Assembly (NCBI RefSeq): GCF_009858175.1
Contig: NZ_CP047393.1
Span: 1,054,001 to 1,118,000 of the forward strand
DNA from: Pontibacillus sp. HMF3514
GTDB taxonomy: Bacteria; Bacillota; Bacilli; Bacillales; BH030062
DNA length: 64,000 bases
Direction of reading: 5' to 3'
Part shown: one piece after another, positions 1-8,240 of the stretch
Position numbering within the stretch: position 1 is the first letter of the stretch
How the letters are laid out: each line of letters starts with the position of its first letter
Made by a program: the position numbers and the translations under genes
The notes under the pieces: model-generated
Database searches by the model: none
Told to the model about the DNA's origin: nothing
The model's input: the letters and a program-made list of their open reading frames with translations, nothing else

Positions 1-11
1 GAGGGATAGAT

Positions 12-419
12 GTGTTAAGAAGAACGCTTATTTTCATCTCATTTATAATACTTCCTTCAGCATGTAATCCAAGTGTATCGCATACTCAAAACCTCTCATT
101 AGAAGAGGTCACAGAAACCTTTAATAAACAAGGACTATCATTGGAAGACATAGATTTACCAAAAAGAAATGTCTTTACCAGAGAGTACAACGGTGTAACA
201 CCAAAAACCTACTCCTTACAAAATCGAGCCTTAACAATTTACATATATCAAACGACTCATGATCGTATAAAAGGAATGGAAGCCTTTAAGAATGCCACTG
301 CAGCAGCGAGCTTAGAATCCTATGAAACCTATACAGCAAAAAATGTACTCGTATTCCACGGAGGAGAGAGCGAGTCGGTTAAGCAAACGTTACAAGAAGT
401 GTTTCAAGATATCAGGTAA
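12..419 (+). CDS. small putative lipoprotein
   Basis: A 135-residue exported protein of unknown function. A GTG start follows GAGGGA; the ATG two bases upstream runs straight into a stop. Residues 1-17 form a positively charged then hydrophobic signal ending in P-S-A-C, an imperfect lipobox whose -3 residue is Pro instead of Leu, so lipidation at Cys18 is likely but not certain. The mature part is polar, with no family recognised. It lies 50 bp before another envelope protein on the same strand. The gene may continue an operon that begins before the window. Confidence 0.6.
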   Translation: MLRRTLIFISFIILPSACNPSVSHTQNLSLEEVTETFNKQGLSLEDIDLPKRNVFTREYNGVTPKTYSLQNRALTIYIYQTTHDRIKGMEAFKNATAAASLESYETYTAKNVLVFHGGESESVKQTLQEVFQDIR

Positions 420-468
420 TTCATGTATGCTGTATATACAAAATTTTGCCAAGGTAGGTCCGTCTTAA

Positions 469-1161
469 ATGAAAAAGTCTATTGCTTACATACTTATAGC
501 TCTTGTTGTGATTAGTGCTGGAACTGTACTCTATAACATCTTTCTTAATAGCCCAGGACAAAAAGTGAAATGGGAAAAGGTAGAGTTGGAGAAGAAGGCT
601 CTTCCGAGTAAGGATGTAGATGTGAGTGGAATTGTTACTTTATGGAGTGACTCTGATAATGAAAAACTTTATCTATATGATCAGGGTACAGATAAAGTTT
701 TTGGCGTGTTTTTTATTCATGGAAAGGAGTATCCATTAGGACAGGTTTCCATGAAACTAGGTCATCTTCATAATGATATCAAGCACGAAACGTTGTTTGG
801 TGATGGCTCCTATCGGGTTGATGGTGTTATGGGAATAGACTATCCGATTATCACTTACTACAAAATCGAGAATAAACAACCCTATGAGATTCTATCTATT
901 GAAGCAAAAGTGCAAGAATTGGATGTAAATGGCGACGGGCAAAAAGAACTCATTTCTGCTCGAGGGACACCTACAGAAACCAAAATCTATAGCTATAAAA
1001 ATAAAACATTAAAGGTAGCCCAATTGAATGAACAACTAGATGCTATTTCAGTTACATTTGAAAATCCTTATCGCTTTCTCGTTTATAGCGAGGAACAAGG
1101 TCAAGCGATTTATGAACTTAGAGATGATCATTTAGTAAAAGTAAAAGAAGAAACAGAATAG
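469..1161 (+). CDS. membrane-anchored or secreted protein with VCBS/FG-GAP-like loop
   Basis: A 230-residue protein with an N-terminal hydrophobic segment (about residues 5-27) and no lipobox Cys, so it is probably a signal anchor. Around residues 150-163 there is a D-V-N-G-D-G-Q-K-E-L stretch, the calcium-loop pattern of VCBS/FG-GAP repeat proteins. The remainder is beta-strand-like. The specific role is unknown. It is probably co-transcribed with the preceding lipoprotein gene, and a terminator follows directly. Confidence 0.6.
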   Translation: MKKSIAYILIALVVISAGTVLYNIFLNSPGQKVKWEKVELEKKALPSKDVDVSGIVTLWSDSDNEKLYLYDQGTDKVFGVFFIHGKEYPLGQVSMKLGHLHNDIKHETLFGDGSYRVDGVMGIDYPIITYYKIENKQPYEILSIEAKVQELDVNGDGQKELISARGTPTETKIYSYKNKTLKVAQLNEQLDAISVTFENPYRFLVYSEEQGQAIYELRDDHLVKVKEETE

Positions 1162-1173
1162 ATCCTTTAAATT

Positions 1174-1211
1174 CTGTCTTGTAGGCTAAAGTCTATAAGG
1201 CAGTTTTTTTT
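1174..1211 (+). terminator. rho-independent terminator
   Basis: CTGTCTTGTAG and CTATAAGGCAG form an 11-bp stem with G-T pairs around an 8-base loop, followed by eight T. It ends the two-gene envelope unit. The rest of 1212-1459 shows no gene and no clear operator. Confidence 0.8.
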
Positions 1212-1459
1212 ATGGTAAGGACATCTATTCCGTTATTTGCTCAAAGTCATGCCTTATTCACACCTCAAATACATTCAATTGATGTGCCAGTACATTTCAC
1301 CCACAAACATTAAATTAGTTTGAATATTACAACCATTACCTTAATACAATAGACTAGCTAGAAAACATCTCACAGCCAGTTTAATAGAAGACGAGGTATG
1401 AGGTGTGAAAAACATGGGTTTAATCAAATTTATCAATATATCAATTGAGGGGGAGTTAC

Positions 1460-2500
1460 ATGAAACGTAAGTGGTTTGGAATTTTGGTTGTAGTGTTGTC
1501 GTTGTCGGTTATGTTGATGGGATGTAATAGCGAGGAGAGTGCTGAGGAAACGTCTCTGCTTGATACCGTCAAAGATAGGGACTTGCTTATTGCAGGTGTA
1601 AATGGTGAGTTGCCTGGATTTAGTTACTTAGATTCAGAAGGAAATTACTCTGGTTTTGATGCTGATTTTGCACGAGCAATCGCAGCTGCAGTATTAGGAG
1701 ATGCAGACAAAGTTGAATATCGTCCGCTTTCCTCTAAAGAGCGTTTTACAGCAGTTCAGACTGGTGAAGTTGATGTGTTAACGCGTAACACAACGTGGAC
1801 ACTTACACGTGATACAAGCGTGGGACTGAACTTTGCCCCTGTAACGTTCTATGACGGTCAGGGTATTATCGTGCCAAAAGATAGTGGAATCACATCTATC
1901 AAAGACCTTGAAGGTACGCGCATTGCAGTAGAATCAGGTACCACAACTGAATTAAACCTGGCTGACCAAATGAGAAAGCATGGTATTAATTACGAAGCGG
2001 TTGTATTTGATAGTCAGGATGCAGCAGTTGCCGCATATGAAAGTGGTAGTGCTGACGCCTATACCACAGACAAGTCTGGTCTAGTAGCTCGTAAAGCGAT
2101 TATGAAGGATCCTTCTGCACATGTGATTTTGGATGATACGTTATCCAAAGAGCCTCTTGCTCCAGCAGTTATTGGTGGAGATGATAAATGGTTCGACGTA
2201 GTGAAGTGGGTTGTGAACGCTACGATCCAAGCTGAAGAGTTAGGCATTACATCTGAAAATGTAGATGAGTTCAAAGATAGTAGTGACCCAGTCATTCAGC
2301 GTCTTCTTGGTACAGATGGAGACCTTGGTTCACAGCTAGGACTAAGCGATGACTTTGGTTATCAGGTGATCAAACAAGTTGGTAACTATGGGGAGATTTT
2401 TGAGCGTAACCTTGGTCCAGATACAAAATTCGGCTTAGAACGCGGATTGAATGGTCTTTACACAGAGGGTGGCTTAATGTACTCACCACCACTACGATAA
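1460..2500 (+). CDS. aapJ: amino-acid ABC transporter substrate-binding lipoprotein (AapJ type)
   Basis: Extracellular binding protein of a polar amino-acid importer, 346 residues. The ATG at 1460 has GAGGGGGAG just upstream; an in-frame TTG 15 bases earlier overlaps that site and is unlikely. The signal peptide ends in the lipobox L-M-G-C. The mature domain carries family hallmarks: G-F-S-Y-L-D-S-E-G near the start, G-F-D-A-D-F-A-R-A-I, and the T-R-N-T-T-W-T-L-T-R-D segment typical of the AapJ/BztA branch. It heads a four-gene importer operon, and a hairpin after it would favour excess binding protein over permease. The exact amino acid cannot be read from sequence. Confidence 0.85.
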   Translation: MKRKWFGILVVVLSLSVMLMGCNSEESAEETSLLDTVKDRDLLIAGVNGELPGFSYLDSEGNYSGFDADFARAIAAAVLGDADKVEYRPLSSKERFTAVQTGEVDVLTRNTTWTLTRDTSVGLNFAPVTFYDGQGIIVPKDSGITSIKDLEGTRIAVESGTTTELNLADQMRKHGINYEAVVFDSQDAAVAAYESGSADAYTTDKSGLVARKAIMKDPSAHVILDDTLSKEPLAPAVIGGDDKWFDVVKWVVNATIQAEELGITSENVDEFKDSSDPVIQRLLGTDGDLGSQLGLSDDFGYQVIKQVGNYGEIFERNLGPDTKFGLERGLNGLYTEGGLMYSPPLR

Positions 2501-2516
2501 AGCTTTAGCACAATCA

Positions 2517-2551
2517 GGCCTGCTACCAATTTCATGTGGCAGGCCTTTTTT
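2517..2551 (+). terminator. attenuator hairpin between binding-protein and permease genes
   Basis: GGCCTGC pairs with GCAGGCC around a 15-base loop, followed by six T. It lies inside the operon, so it probably acts as a partial terminator or 3-prime stabiliser that makes binding-protein mRNA more abundant than permease mRNA. Confidence 0.75.
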
Positions 2552-2583
2552 ACAAAATATGTTCAGCGGGGTGAACTAAAGCT

Positions 2584-3759
2584 ATGAAAAAGAATACAGC
2601 AGACGTCCCCACACCATTTTGGCGGAACAAAAAAGTCATCCCATTTTTAGCACAGGGTATCTTTGCAATCATCATTGCGATCAGCTTACTTTTTTTATTT
2701 TCCAATGCGCTTGATGGGTTGCGACAAATGGGGATTTCACTAGGGTTTGACTTCCTGAAGTCATCAGCTTCATTTGGGATATCAGAAAGCTTAATTGATT
2801 ACACGCCAGAGAGTTCATATGGGACAGCCTTTCTTGTCGGGGTTCTGAATACTTTACGTGTTTCATTTTTTGGGATTCTTATTGCCAGTTTTATTGGTTT
2901 GGTAGTCGGTATATCAAGGCTTTCAAACAACTGGTTAGTGAATAAAACAGCTTCCATTTATGTTGAGATTTTTCGAAATACACCTCTTTTAGTACAAATT
3001 AGTATTTGGTATTTTGCCGTTTTCCTCCCACTTCCAAGGATTGAAGAAAGTACAAAATTTTTATTCTCCTATTTTAGTAACAGGGGCACAGCGATTCCAT
3101 GGTTTAATGCAACATCAGGGACGCTCGTTTGGGTTTCGCTATTTATTGTTGGTCTAATTTTAGCCGTAATCGTTTGGAAGGTGCGATTGAAAAAGCAAAT
3201 TGAAACAGGAGATAACAAAAGACCTGGAATCTGGGCGATCGGTGTTATTCTCATCTCACTTATAACAGCATTTTTGGTGACATTCCAAGCTCCGTTTAAT
3301 ATTACGCTTCCAACCATTGGAGATAGAAGCTTCATGGGGGGATTAAGACTTTCCCCAGAGTTTTTAGCGATTCTATTAGGTCTTGTCATTTATACCTCAA
3401 CCTATATCGGTGAAATTGTACGCGGTGGGATTCAGAGCGTGCAAAAAGGACAGGTTGAAGCGGCAAAAGCACTTGGGTTAAAGCCATCCACAACGATGCG
3501 ACTTGTTATTTTTCCGCAGGCCATACGCGTGATCATCCCACCAGTGACGAGTCAGTATTTGAATCTAATCAAAAACTCTAGTCTTGCCATTGCGGTGGGC
3601 TATCAAGAGGTTGTGAGTGTTGGAGAAACAATTAATAACCAGACAGGAAAAGCGATTGAATCTGTCACGATTATGATTCTTGTGTATTTAACGTTTAGTT
3701 TGTTGACCTCATTTTTTATGAATCAATTTAATAAACGCAGTCAAATTGTTGAGAGGTGA
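2584..3759 (+). CDS. aapQ: amino-acid ABC transporter permease 1 (AapQ type)
   Basis: First membrane subunit of the importer, 391 residues, longer than a typical 220-residue HisM-type permease because of an insertion between the second and third transmembrane blocks, as in AapQ/BztB. The EAA cytoplasmic loop is visible as Y-I-G-E-I-V-R-G-G-I-Q-S-V-Q-K-G-Q-V-E-A-A-K-A-L-G near residue 270. This loop contacts the ATPase. The ATG follows GGGGTGA. Its end overlaps the ribosome-binding region of the second permease, which indicates translational coupling. Confidence 0.85.
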   Translation: MKKNTADVPTPFWRNKKVIPFLAQGIFAIIIAISLLFLFSNALDGLRQMGISLGFDFLKSSASFGISESLIDYTPESSYGTAFLVGVLNTLRVSFFGILIASFIGLVVGISRLSNNWLVNKTASIYVEIFRNTPLLVQISIWYFAVFLPLPRIEESTKFLFSYFSNRGTAIPWFNATSGTLVWVSLFIVGLILAVIVWKVRLKKQIETGDNKRPGIWAIGVILISLITAFLVTFQAPFNITLPTIGDRSFMGGLRLSPEFLAILLGLVIYTSTYIGEIVRGGIQSVQKGQVEAAKALGLKPSTTMRLVIFPQAIRVIIPPVTSQYLNLIKNSSLAIAVGYQEVVSVGETINNQTGKAIESVTIMILVYLTFSLLTSFFMNQFNKRSQIVER

Positions 3760-3764
3760 CCAGA

Positions 3765-4973
3765 ATGAATAACAATGAAGTGACTCCAAATGAAGAGACA
3801 CAAAACCAAATGGCCCCTCCAAAATCTAGCATCGGTGTTCTAGGTTGGCTCAGGAAAAATCTATTCAGTAACTGGTGGAACGCGCTCCTCACGATCGTGT
3901 TTACGATCATCACGGTCTATGTCGTGAAAGGAACCTTTACCTGGGTGTTTTTCACGGCAGAGTGGAGTGTGGTATCGGAAAACTTCAAACTACTTATGGT
4001 TGGCCAATACCCTACCGAAGAGCTGTGGCGTATTTGGATAACCATATCTATTTTTACAGCACTGATCGGGCTGTCCTGGGGAGTCTGGAAAGGGACGATG
4101 GGACATGTCTCAATCTTTTTTGGTGTTGTCATGGCGATTACCATGGTGGTTCCGTTTATTGCGTTTGGATCACGTATGTGGCTAGCCGCAAATATTGGGG
4201 TGTTGGTGCTTGGATATTTTATAGGCAAGAAATCTGAACAACTCAAAAAGCCTGTTTTAGTTGGGTGGTTCTTATTTGTACCTATAGGAATGTTTTTTAT
4301 TGAAGGCTTCGGATTACTGAATGAAGTCAGCTCTAATTTTTGGGGTGGATTCCTGCTTACATGTTTAATCGCGATCATTTCGATCATAGCATCATTCCCT
4401 ATAGGAATTCTTCTGGCATTAGGTAGGCGTAGCAACCTTCCTATCATAAAGTGGTTTAGCATTATTTACATTGAGCTCATTCGGGGAATTCCGCTCATTA
4501 CGGTTTTGTTCGTAGCACAGCTCATGCTCCCATTATTCTTAGGAGACATCATTGAGTTAGACAAGGTCTTACGTGCAATAATCGGTTTCACACTATTTAA
4601 TGCGGCATATCTAGCAGAAAATGTACGCGGTGGATTGCAGTCGTTGCCAAGAGGGCAGTATGAAGCGGCACAAGCGTTGGGGCTCAATAAAGCAAAAATG
4701 ATGACGTTCGTCATTATGCCACAGGCGCTAAAAGCTGTGATCCCAGCCATGGTCGGTCAGTTTATCTCGATTTTCAAAGATACGGTTCTCGTTTCAATTG
4801 TTGGGTTGATCGACTTATTGGGCATGGCAAAAAAGATCATTGCTAACCCGCAATTTCTGGGGACGCAGATGGAATCGTTCGTTTTTGTCGCATTCGTGTT
4901 TTTCATCATCTGTTACCTCATGTCGTATGTGAGTCGTCGCTTGGAACGATCACTAGGAGTGGGAGAACGATAA
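3765..4973 (+). CDS. aapM: amino-acid ABC transporter permease 2 (AapM type)
   Basis: Second membrane subunit, about 402 residues with a long multi-helix N-terminal half as in AapM/BztC. The EAA loop reads E-N-V-R-G-G-L-Q-S-L-P-R-G-Q-Y-E-A-A-Q-A-L-G. The ATG at 3765 has GAGAGGTG six bases upstream, whereas an in-frame GTG at 3756 lies within that site, so 3765 is preferred. It forms the membrane pore with the preceding permease and is followed directly by the ATPase gene. Confidence 0.85.
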   Translation: MNNNEVTPNEETQNQMAPPKSSIGVLGWLRKNLFSNWWNALLTIVFTIITVYVVKGTFTWVFFTAEWSVVSENFKLLMVGQYPTEELWRIWITISIFTALIGLSWGVWKGTMGHVSIFFGVVMAITMVVPFIAFGSRMWLAANIGVLVLGYFIGKKSEQLKKPVLVGWFLFVPIGMFFIEGFGLLNEVSSNFWGGFLLTCLIAIISIIASFPIGILLALGRRSNLPIIKWFSIIYIELIRGIPLITVLFVAQLMLPLFLGDIIELDKVLRAIIGFTLFNAAYLAENVRGGLQSLPRGQYEAAQALGLNKAKMMTFVIMPQALKAVIPAMVGQFISIFKDTVLVSIVGLIDLLGMAKKIIANPQFLGTQMESFVFVAFVFFIICYLMSYVSRRLERSLGVGER

Positions 4974-4991
4974 GTGAAGGAGGAAGAAAAC

Positions 4992-5759
4992 ATGTCCAGG
5001 GAAAATCAAGCGAAACTTCTTGAAAATAGGGATGATATGATAGAAGTTAAAGGATTAAATAAATGGTTCGGTAATCTTCATGTATTAAAAGATGTAGACC
5101 TTAGTGTAAAACAAGGTGAAGTGGTCGTAGTGCTGGGCCCATCAGGATCGGGAAAATCTACGTTTATCCGCACGCTCAATGCCTTGGAGGAATTTCAAAA
5201 AGGCGAAATCCACATCGATGGTATTAACCTATCCAATGATGTGGCGAATATTGAAGCGATCCGAAAAGAAACGGGCATGGTGTTCCAGCAGTTTAACCTT
5301 TTCCCGCATATGACGATTTTGAGAAACGTTATGCTCGCACCAATATGGGTGAGAAAATGGAAAAAGGATAAAGCTGAAAAAATCGCTTTTGAATTACTGG
5401 AGAGAGTTGGGATCCCAGAGCAAGCTCACAAATACCCAGGGCAGCTCTCTGGCGGACAACAGCAACGTGTGGCCATTGCTCGTGCTTTAGCTATGCAGCC
5501 GAAGATCATGCTGTTTGATGAACCGACATCAGCCCTAGATCCGGAGATGATTAAAGAGGTTTTAGATGTTATGAAAACCTTGGCCCGATCAGGTATGACC
5601 ATGGTTGTCGTGACGCATGAGATGAGCTTTGCGCGTGAAGTGGCGGATCGAATCGTGTTGTTTGATCATGGCGAGATCGTTGAGATGGGTGAGCCGAATG
5701 AGGTGTTTGAAAATCCGAAGCACGAGCGGACGAAGGCGTTTTTGTCTCAGATTTTGTGA
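4992..5759 (+). CDS. aapP: amino-acid ABC transporter ATP-binding protein (AapP/GlnQ type)
   Basis: Cytoplasmic ATPase that powers the importer, 255 residues. Walker A is G-P-S-G-S-G-K-S-T, the Q-loop lies in [11 protein letters not shown], the signature is L-S-G-G-Q-Q-Q-R, Walker B is [12 protein letters not shown], and the switch His is in V-T-H-E-M. These fit the polar amino-acid PAAT subfamily. The ATG at 4992 is served by AGGAGGAAG; a GTG directly after the aapM stop is in frame but lacks a site. It is the last gene of the operon. Between its stop and the terminator lies a 21-bp periodic repeat. Confidence 0.9.
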   Translation: MSRENQAKLLENRDDMIEVKGLNKWFGNLHVLKDVDLSVKQGEVVVVLGPSGSGKSTFIRTLNALEEFQKGEIHIDGINLSNDVANIEAIRKETGMVFQQFNLFPHMTILRNVMLAPIWVRKWKKDKAEKIAFELLERVGIPEQAHKYPGQLSGGQQQRVAIARALAMQPKIMLFDEPTSALDPEMIKEVLDVMKTLARSGMTMVVVTHEMSFAREVADRIVLFDHGEIVEMGEPNEVFENPKHERTKAFLSQIL

Positions 5760-5775
5760 TGCGTGTGGGGGATCG

Positions 5776-5965
5776 TGAAATAGTGAAGGATCGAGCGAGG
5801 AAAGTGTGGAAGTTAGCTTGATTAGTGTTGAAGATAGCTTGATTAGTGTTGAAGAGTGCTGGATAAGTGAAGAAGCAAGCGAGAGAAGTGATGAAGTAAG
5901 AAGAATTAGTGAGGAAGAACATCGAATTAGTGTCGAAGTATCATAAATAAGTGAAGGTGCCAAGG
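5776..5965. repeat. degenerate 21-bp tandem array, AGTG type
   Basis: The tetranucleotide AGTG occurs at 5782, 5803, 5824, 5845, 5866, 5887, 5908, 5929 and 5950, nine times at exactly 21-bp steps. The best-preserved units read ATTAGTGTTGAAG with a variable GCTTG or similar linker. The array lies between the aapP stop codon and its terminator. It produces spurious open frames on the minus strand because 21 bp is seven codons. Function unknown. Confidence 0.8.
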
Positions 5966-5999
5966 TCTAGTAAGCCGCAAAAGGTTTACTAGATTTTTT
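5966..5999 (+). terminator. terminator of the amino-acid importer operon
   Basis: TCTAGTAAGCC pairs with GGTTTACTAGA around a 6-base loop, followed by six T. It closes the importer operon after the 21-bp array. Confidence 0.8.
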
Positions 6000-6032
6000 A
6001 TTCCATTAAACCAGGTTAACAGGCTAATAAAA

Positions 6033-6086
6033 TTGTTAACCTGATCGTAAACAAGGTTGACAATATAGATGAACATCTTCTATCCT
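6033..6086 (+). promoter_or_regulatory. BirA operator overlapping the bioY promoter
   Basis: TTGTTAACC (6033-6041) and GGTTGACAA (6055-6063) are separated by 13 bp, the same inverted-repeat geometry as the BirA boxes of Bacillus biotin operons. The right arm contains a -35 TTGACA (6057-6062), followed after 18 bp by TATCCT (6081-6086), so bound BirA-biotinyl-AMP would block RNA polymerase. An additional CAGGTTAAC arm lies just upstream at 6012-6020. The operon should be repressed when biotin is plentiful. Confidence 0.85.
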
Positions 6087-6120
6087 AAATCTATCAAAAT
6101 ATTTAGTAGGAGATGAGATT

Positions 6121-6687
6121 GTGGCTTTACGGACGATGATTTACTCAGCATTATTCGCATCCATAGTAGGGGCTTTAGGTTTGTTGCCTCCTATCGTTAC
6201 ACCATTCACACCAGTACCCATCACAGCTCAGACGCTTGGAGTTATGCTAGCTGGTGCTTTATTAGGCGCACGTAGAGGAGCACTTGCCCTAACTATTTTT
6301 GTGCTACTCGTAGCATTTGGAGTTCCGTTATTATCTGGAGGACGTGGCGGTTTCGGCGTATTCCTTGGTCCTTCTGGAGGATATATTTTAAGCTGGCCAC
6401 TCGCTGCATTTGTCATTGGCTATCTTGTAGAAAAATTCTATCATCGCTTGAACATTGGCTTACTGATTACCTTTACAGTTGTGGGCGGTATCCTTGTTGT
6501 TTATGCAATCGGGATTACGTATTTATCCTTTATTACCAACACACCTTGGACAGGTGCTGCAGTTAGTGCACTAATCTATATCCCAGGGGATCTCGTGAAA
6601 GTTGTTCTTGCATCAATAATTGCAAAATCTGTTCACCGAGCTTATCCGATCATTGAAAAACCAAAAAATCAAAGAACAGCAGCTTAA
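6121..6687 (+). CDS. bioY: biotin transporter substrate-binding membrane protein BioY
   Basis: S-component of an energy-coupling-factor biotin importer, 188 residues with about six hydrophobic helices. Recognisable BioY segments are P-P-I-V-T-P-F-T-P-V-P-I-T-A-Q-T-L-G-V-M-L-A-G near the start, the G-P-S-G-G-Y-I glycine motif, and the C-terminal Y-I-P-G-D-L-V-K. The GTG start follows TAGGAGATGAG. It is the first gene after a BirA box and corresponds to B. subtilis yhfU, which precedes yhfT and yhfS. It would work with the housekeeping EcfAAT module, or alone at low rate. Confidence 0.92.
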   Translation: MALRTMIYSALFASIVGALGLLPPIVTPFTPVPITAQTLGVMLAGALLGARRGALALTIFVLLVAFGVPLLSGGRGGFGVFLGPSGGYILSWPLAAFVIGYLVEKFYHRLNIGLLITFTVVGGILVVYAIGITYLSFITNTPWTGAAVSALIYIPGDLVKVVLASIIAKSVHRAYPIIEKPKNQRTAA

Positions 6688-6691
6688 TATA

Positions 6692-6727
6692 AAAGGGGTC
6701 TGATCATTTCATTGATCTGGCCCCTTT
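6692..6727 (+). terminator. hairpin between bioY and the acyl-CoA ligase gene
   Basis: AAAGGGG pairs with CCCCTTT and the inner GATCA with TGATC around a short loop. There is no long T run (only CCCCTTTGCT), so it is more likely a partial terminator or processing site within the operon than a full stop. Confidence 0.5.
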
Positions 6728-6769
6728 GCTATCATGAAGTTTAATAGAATCTTTAGGAGGTTTCGGCCC

Positions 6770-8227
6770 GTGATCGGAAACATCATGCATCAAGATTCAG
6801 AAAAAACAGCTATCATAAGCGATACCGAACACATTACATATGGAAAACTTGCTAAACACATCACCACACATCAAAAGCAATTATCCCATCAACTATCAGA
6901 CGTAAAAGGCAAACGCGTAGCCATTCTCCTCGAAAACGGCATCGACTTTTTAAAAATGTTCTTCGCCGTTAGCGCAAGCGGGGGCATTGCGATCCCTTTA
7001 GACCCAAAATGGAGTGGTCACCAATTCTCGATGGTACTCCAAGATTGTGATCCGGATCTCATCATTGTTCATAAAACCCTTCAATCAAAAATGCCTGATC
7101 ATGAAAGTTGGCCAGTAATCACAATGGAGGATTTCATTCAACTAGAGCCAGAAGATACAAAACCTCAATCCGGCAACGAGCAGGATATCTTTTATATAGG
7201 CTACACATCAGGCACAACGGGAACACCAAAAGGGTTCATGCGTACACACCAATCATGGTTTGCATGCTTCGAGGATTGCCAACACGTTTTTGAGCTCCAG
7301 CCCAAGGACTATATTTTATCTCCTGGCCCTCTCGTACACTCTCACTTTTTGTTCGCAGCGGTTCAGGCCCTGCATATGGGCGCAACACTAAACGTTTGCA
7401 AAAGCTTTACTCCTCAAGCTGTTTTGCAAAAAATGAAGGAGCACCAGATTTCAGTACTGTACATCGTTCCAACGATTTTTGAATCCCTTATACAAACGAG
7501 CGATGAAGAAGTCCCAAGCCTGAGAAAAATCATTTCCTCCGGTGCAAAGTGGAAAAAGGAATCAAAAGAAAGAGTCCCGAAGCTTTTCCCAAATGCCGAA
7601 ATGATCGAGTTTTTTGGCGCTTCAGAATTAAGTTTTGTGACCTATCTCATGCCTCATGAACATGAACAAAAAGGGGAAACGGTCGGGCGTACTTTTCCGA
7701 ATGTTGAACTGCAAGTAAAAAAATCAGATGGCAGCCTAGCTAAGCCGAATGAAATCGGTGAGCTCTATGTCAAAAGCCCATGGGTGTTCAACGGCTATTT
7801 GAACCGTCCAGAAGAAACCGCCAATGTTTTTAATAACGGTTGGGTTACGATCGGCGACCTGGCAACCATTGATGAAGGAGGATATCTCACCATCATAGGG
7901 CGAAAACACAATATGATTATAAGTGGTGGCTTAAACATTTATCCCGAGGAAGTGGAGCAAGTCTTTGCTGAATTACCACAAATTGAGGAAATCGCTGTTC
8001 TTGGTGTAGAGGATACGTACTGGGGCGAAAAAGTTGTAGCAGTTTTCACTGCACATCAAAACATGGAAAAAGAATCACTCCACCAACATGGCAAGCGTTT
8101 CCTCCCTTCCTACAAATGCCCGAAAGAATACTATGTGGTTGATCAACTCCCGCATACTAGCAGTGGTAAAGTTGCACGAAAAAAAGTGAAAGAAATGCTC
8201 AAAACCTTAACACCTATTCAATCGTGA
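6770..8227 (+). CDS. yhfT: AMP-forming acyl-CoA ligase (YhfT-like)
   Basis: Class I adenylate-forming enzyme of 485 residues that should activate a carboxylic acid to acyl-AMP and then acyl-CoA. The P-loop motif is Y-T-S-G-T-T-G-T-P-K-G, the A5 motif is F-F-G-A-S-E, the A7/A8 hinge is I-G-D-L-A ... I-I-G-R-K-H-N-M-I-I-S-G-G, and the catalytic Lys is near the C-terminus in S-S-G-K-V-A-R-K. The GTG at 6770 lies nine bases after AGGAGG; an earlier in-frame ATG at 6734 has no site. The gene follows bioY in the same order as B. subtilis yhfU-yhfT-yhfS. The natural acid is unknown; a biotin-related acid such as a pimelate precursor is a guess from regulation. Confidence 0.85.
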   Translation: MIGNIMHQDSEKTAIISDTEHITYGKLAKHITTHQKQLSHQLSDVKGKRVAILLENGIDFLKMFFAVSASGGIAIPLDPKWSGHQFSMVLQDCDPDLIIVHKTLQSKMPDHESWPVITMEDFIQLEPEDTKPQSGNEQDIFYIGYTSGTTGTPKGFMRTHQSWFACFEDCQHVFELQPKDYILSPGPLVHSHFLFAAVQALHMGATLNVCKSFTPQAVLQKMKEHQISVLYIVPTIFESLIQTSDEEVPSLRKIISSGAKWKKESKERVPKLFPNAEMIEFFGASELSFVTYLMPHEHEQKGETVGRTFPNVELQVKKSDGSLAKPNEIGELYVKSPWVFNGYLNRPEETANVFNNGWVTIGDLATIDEGGYLTIIGRKHNMIISGGLNIYPEEVEQVFAELPQIEEIAVLGVEDTYWGEKVVAVFTAHQNMEKESLHQHGKRFLPSYKCPKEYYVVDQLPHTSSGKVARKKVKEMLKTLTPIQS

Positions 8228-8240
8228 AGGAGTGTCTCCT

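Noticed and set aside
3875-4462. Overlapping frames inside the aapM gene on both strands
   Set aside because: They are shadows of aapM, which has clear family motifs, a ribosome site and operon context.
5569-5963. Two long minus-strand open frames (117 and 124 codons) over the aapP 3-prime end
   Set aside because: They consist of translations of the 21-bp periodic array plus antisense aapP. No ribosome site or plausible protein pattern is present.
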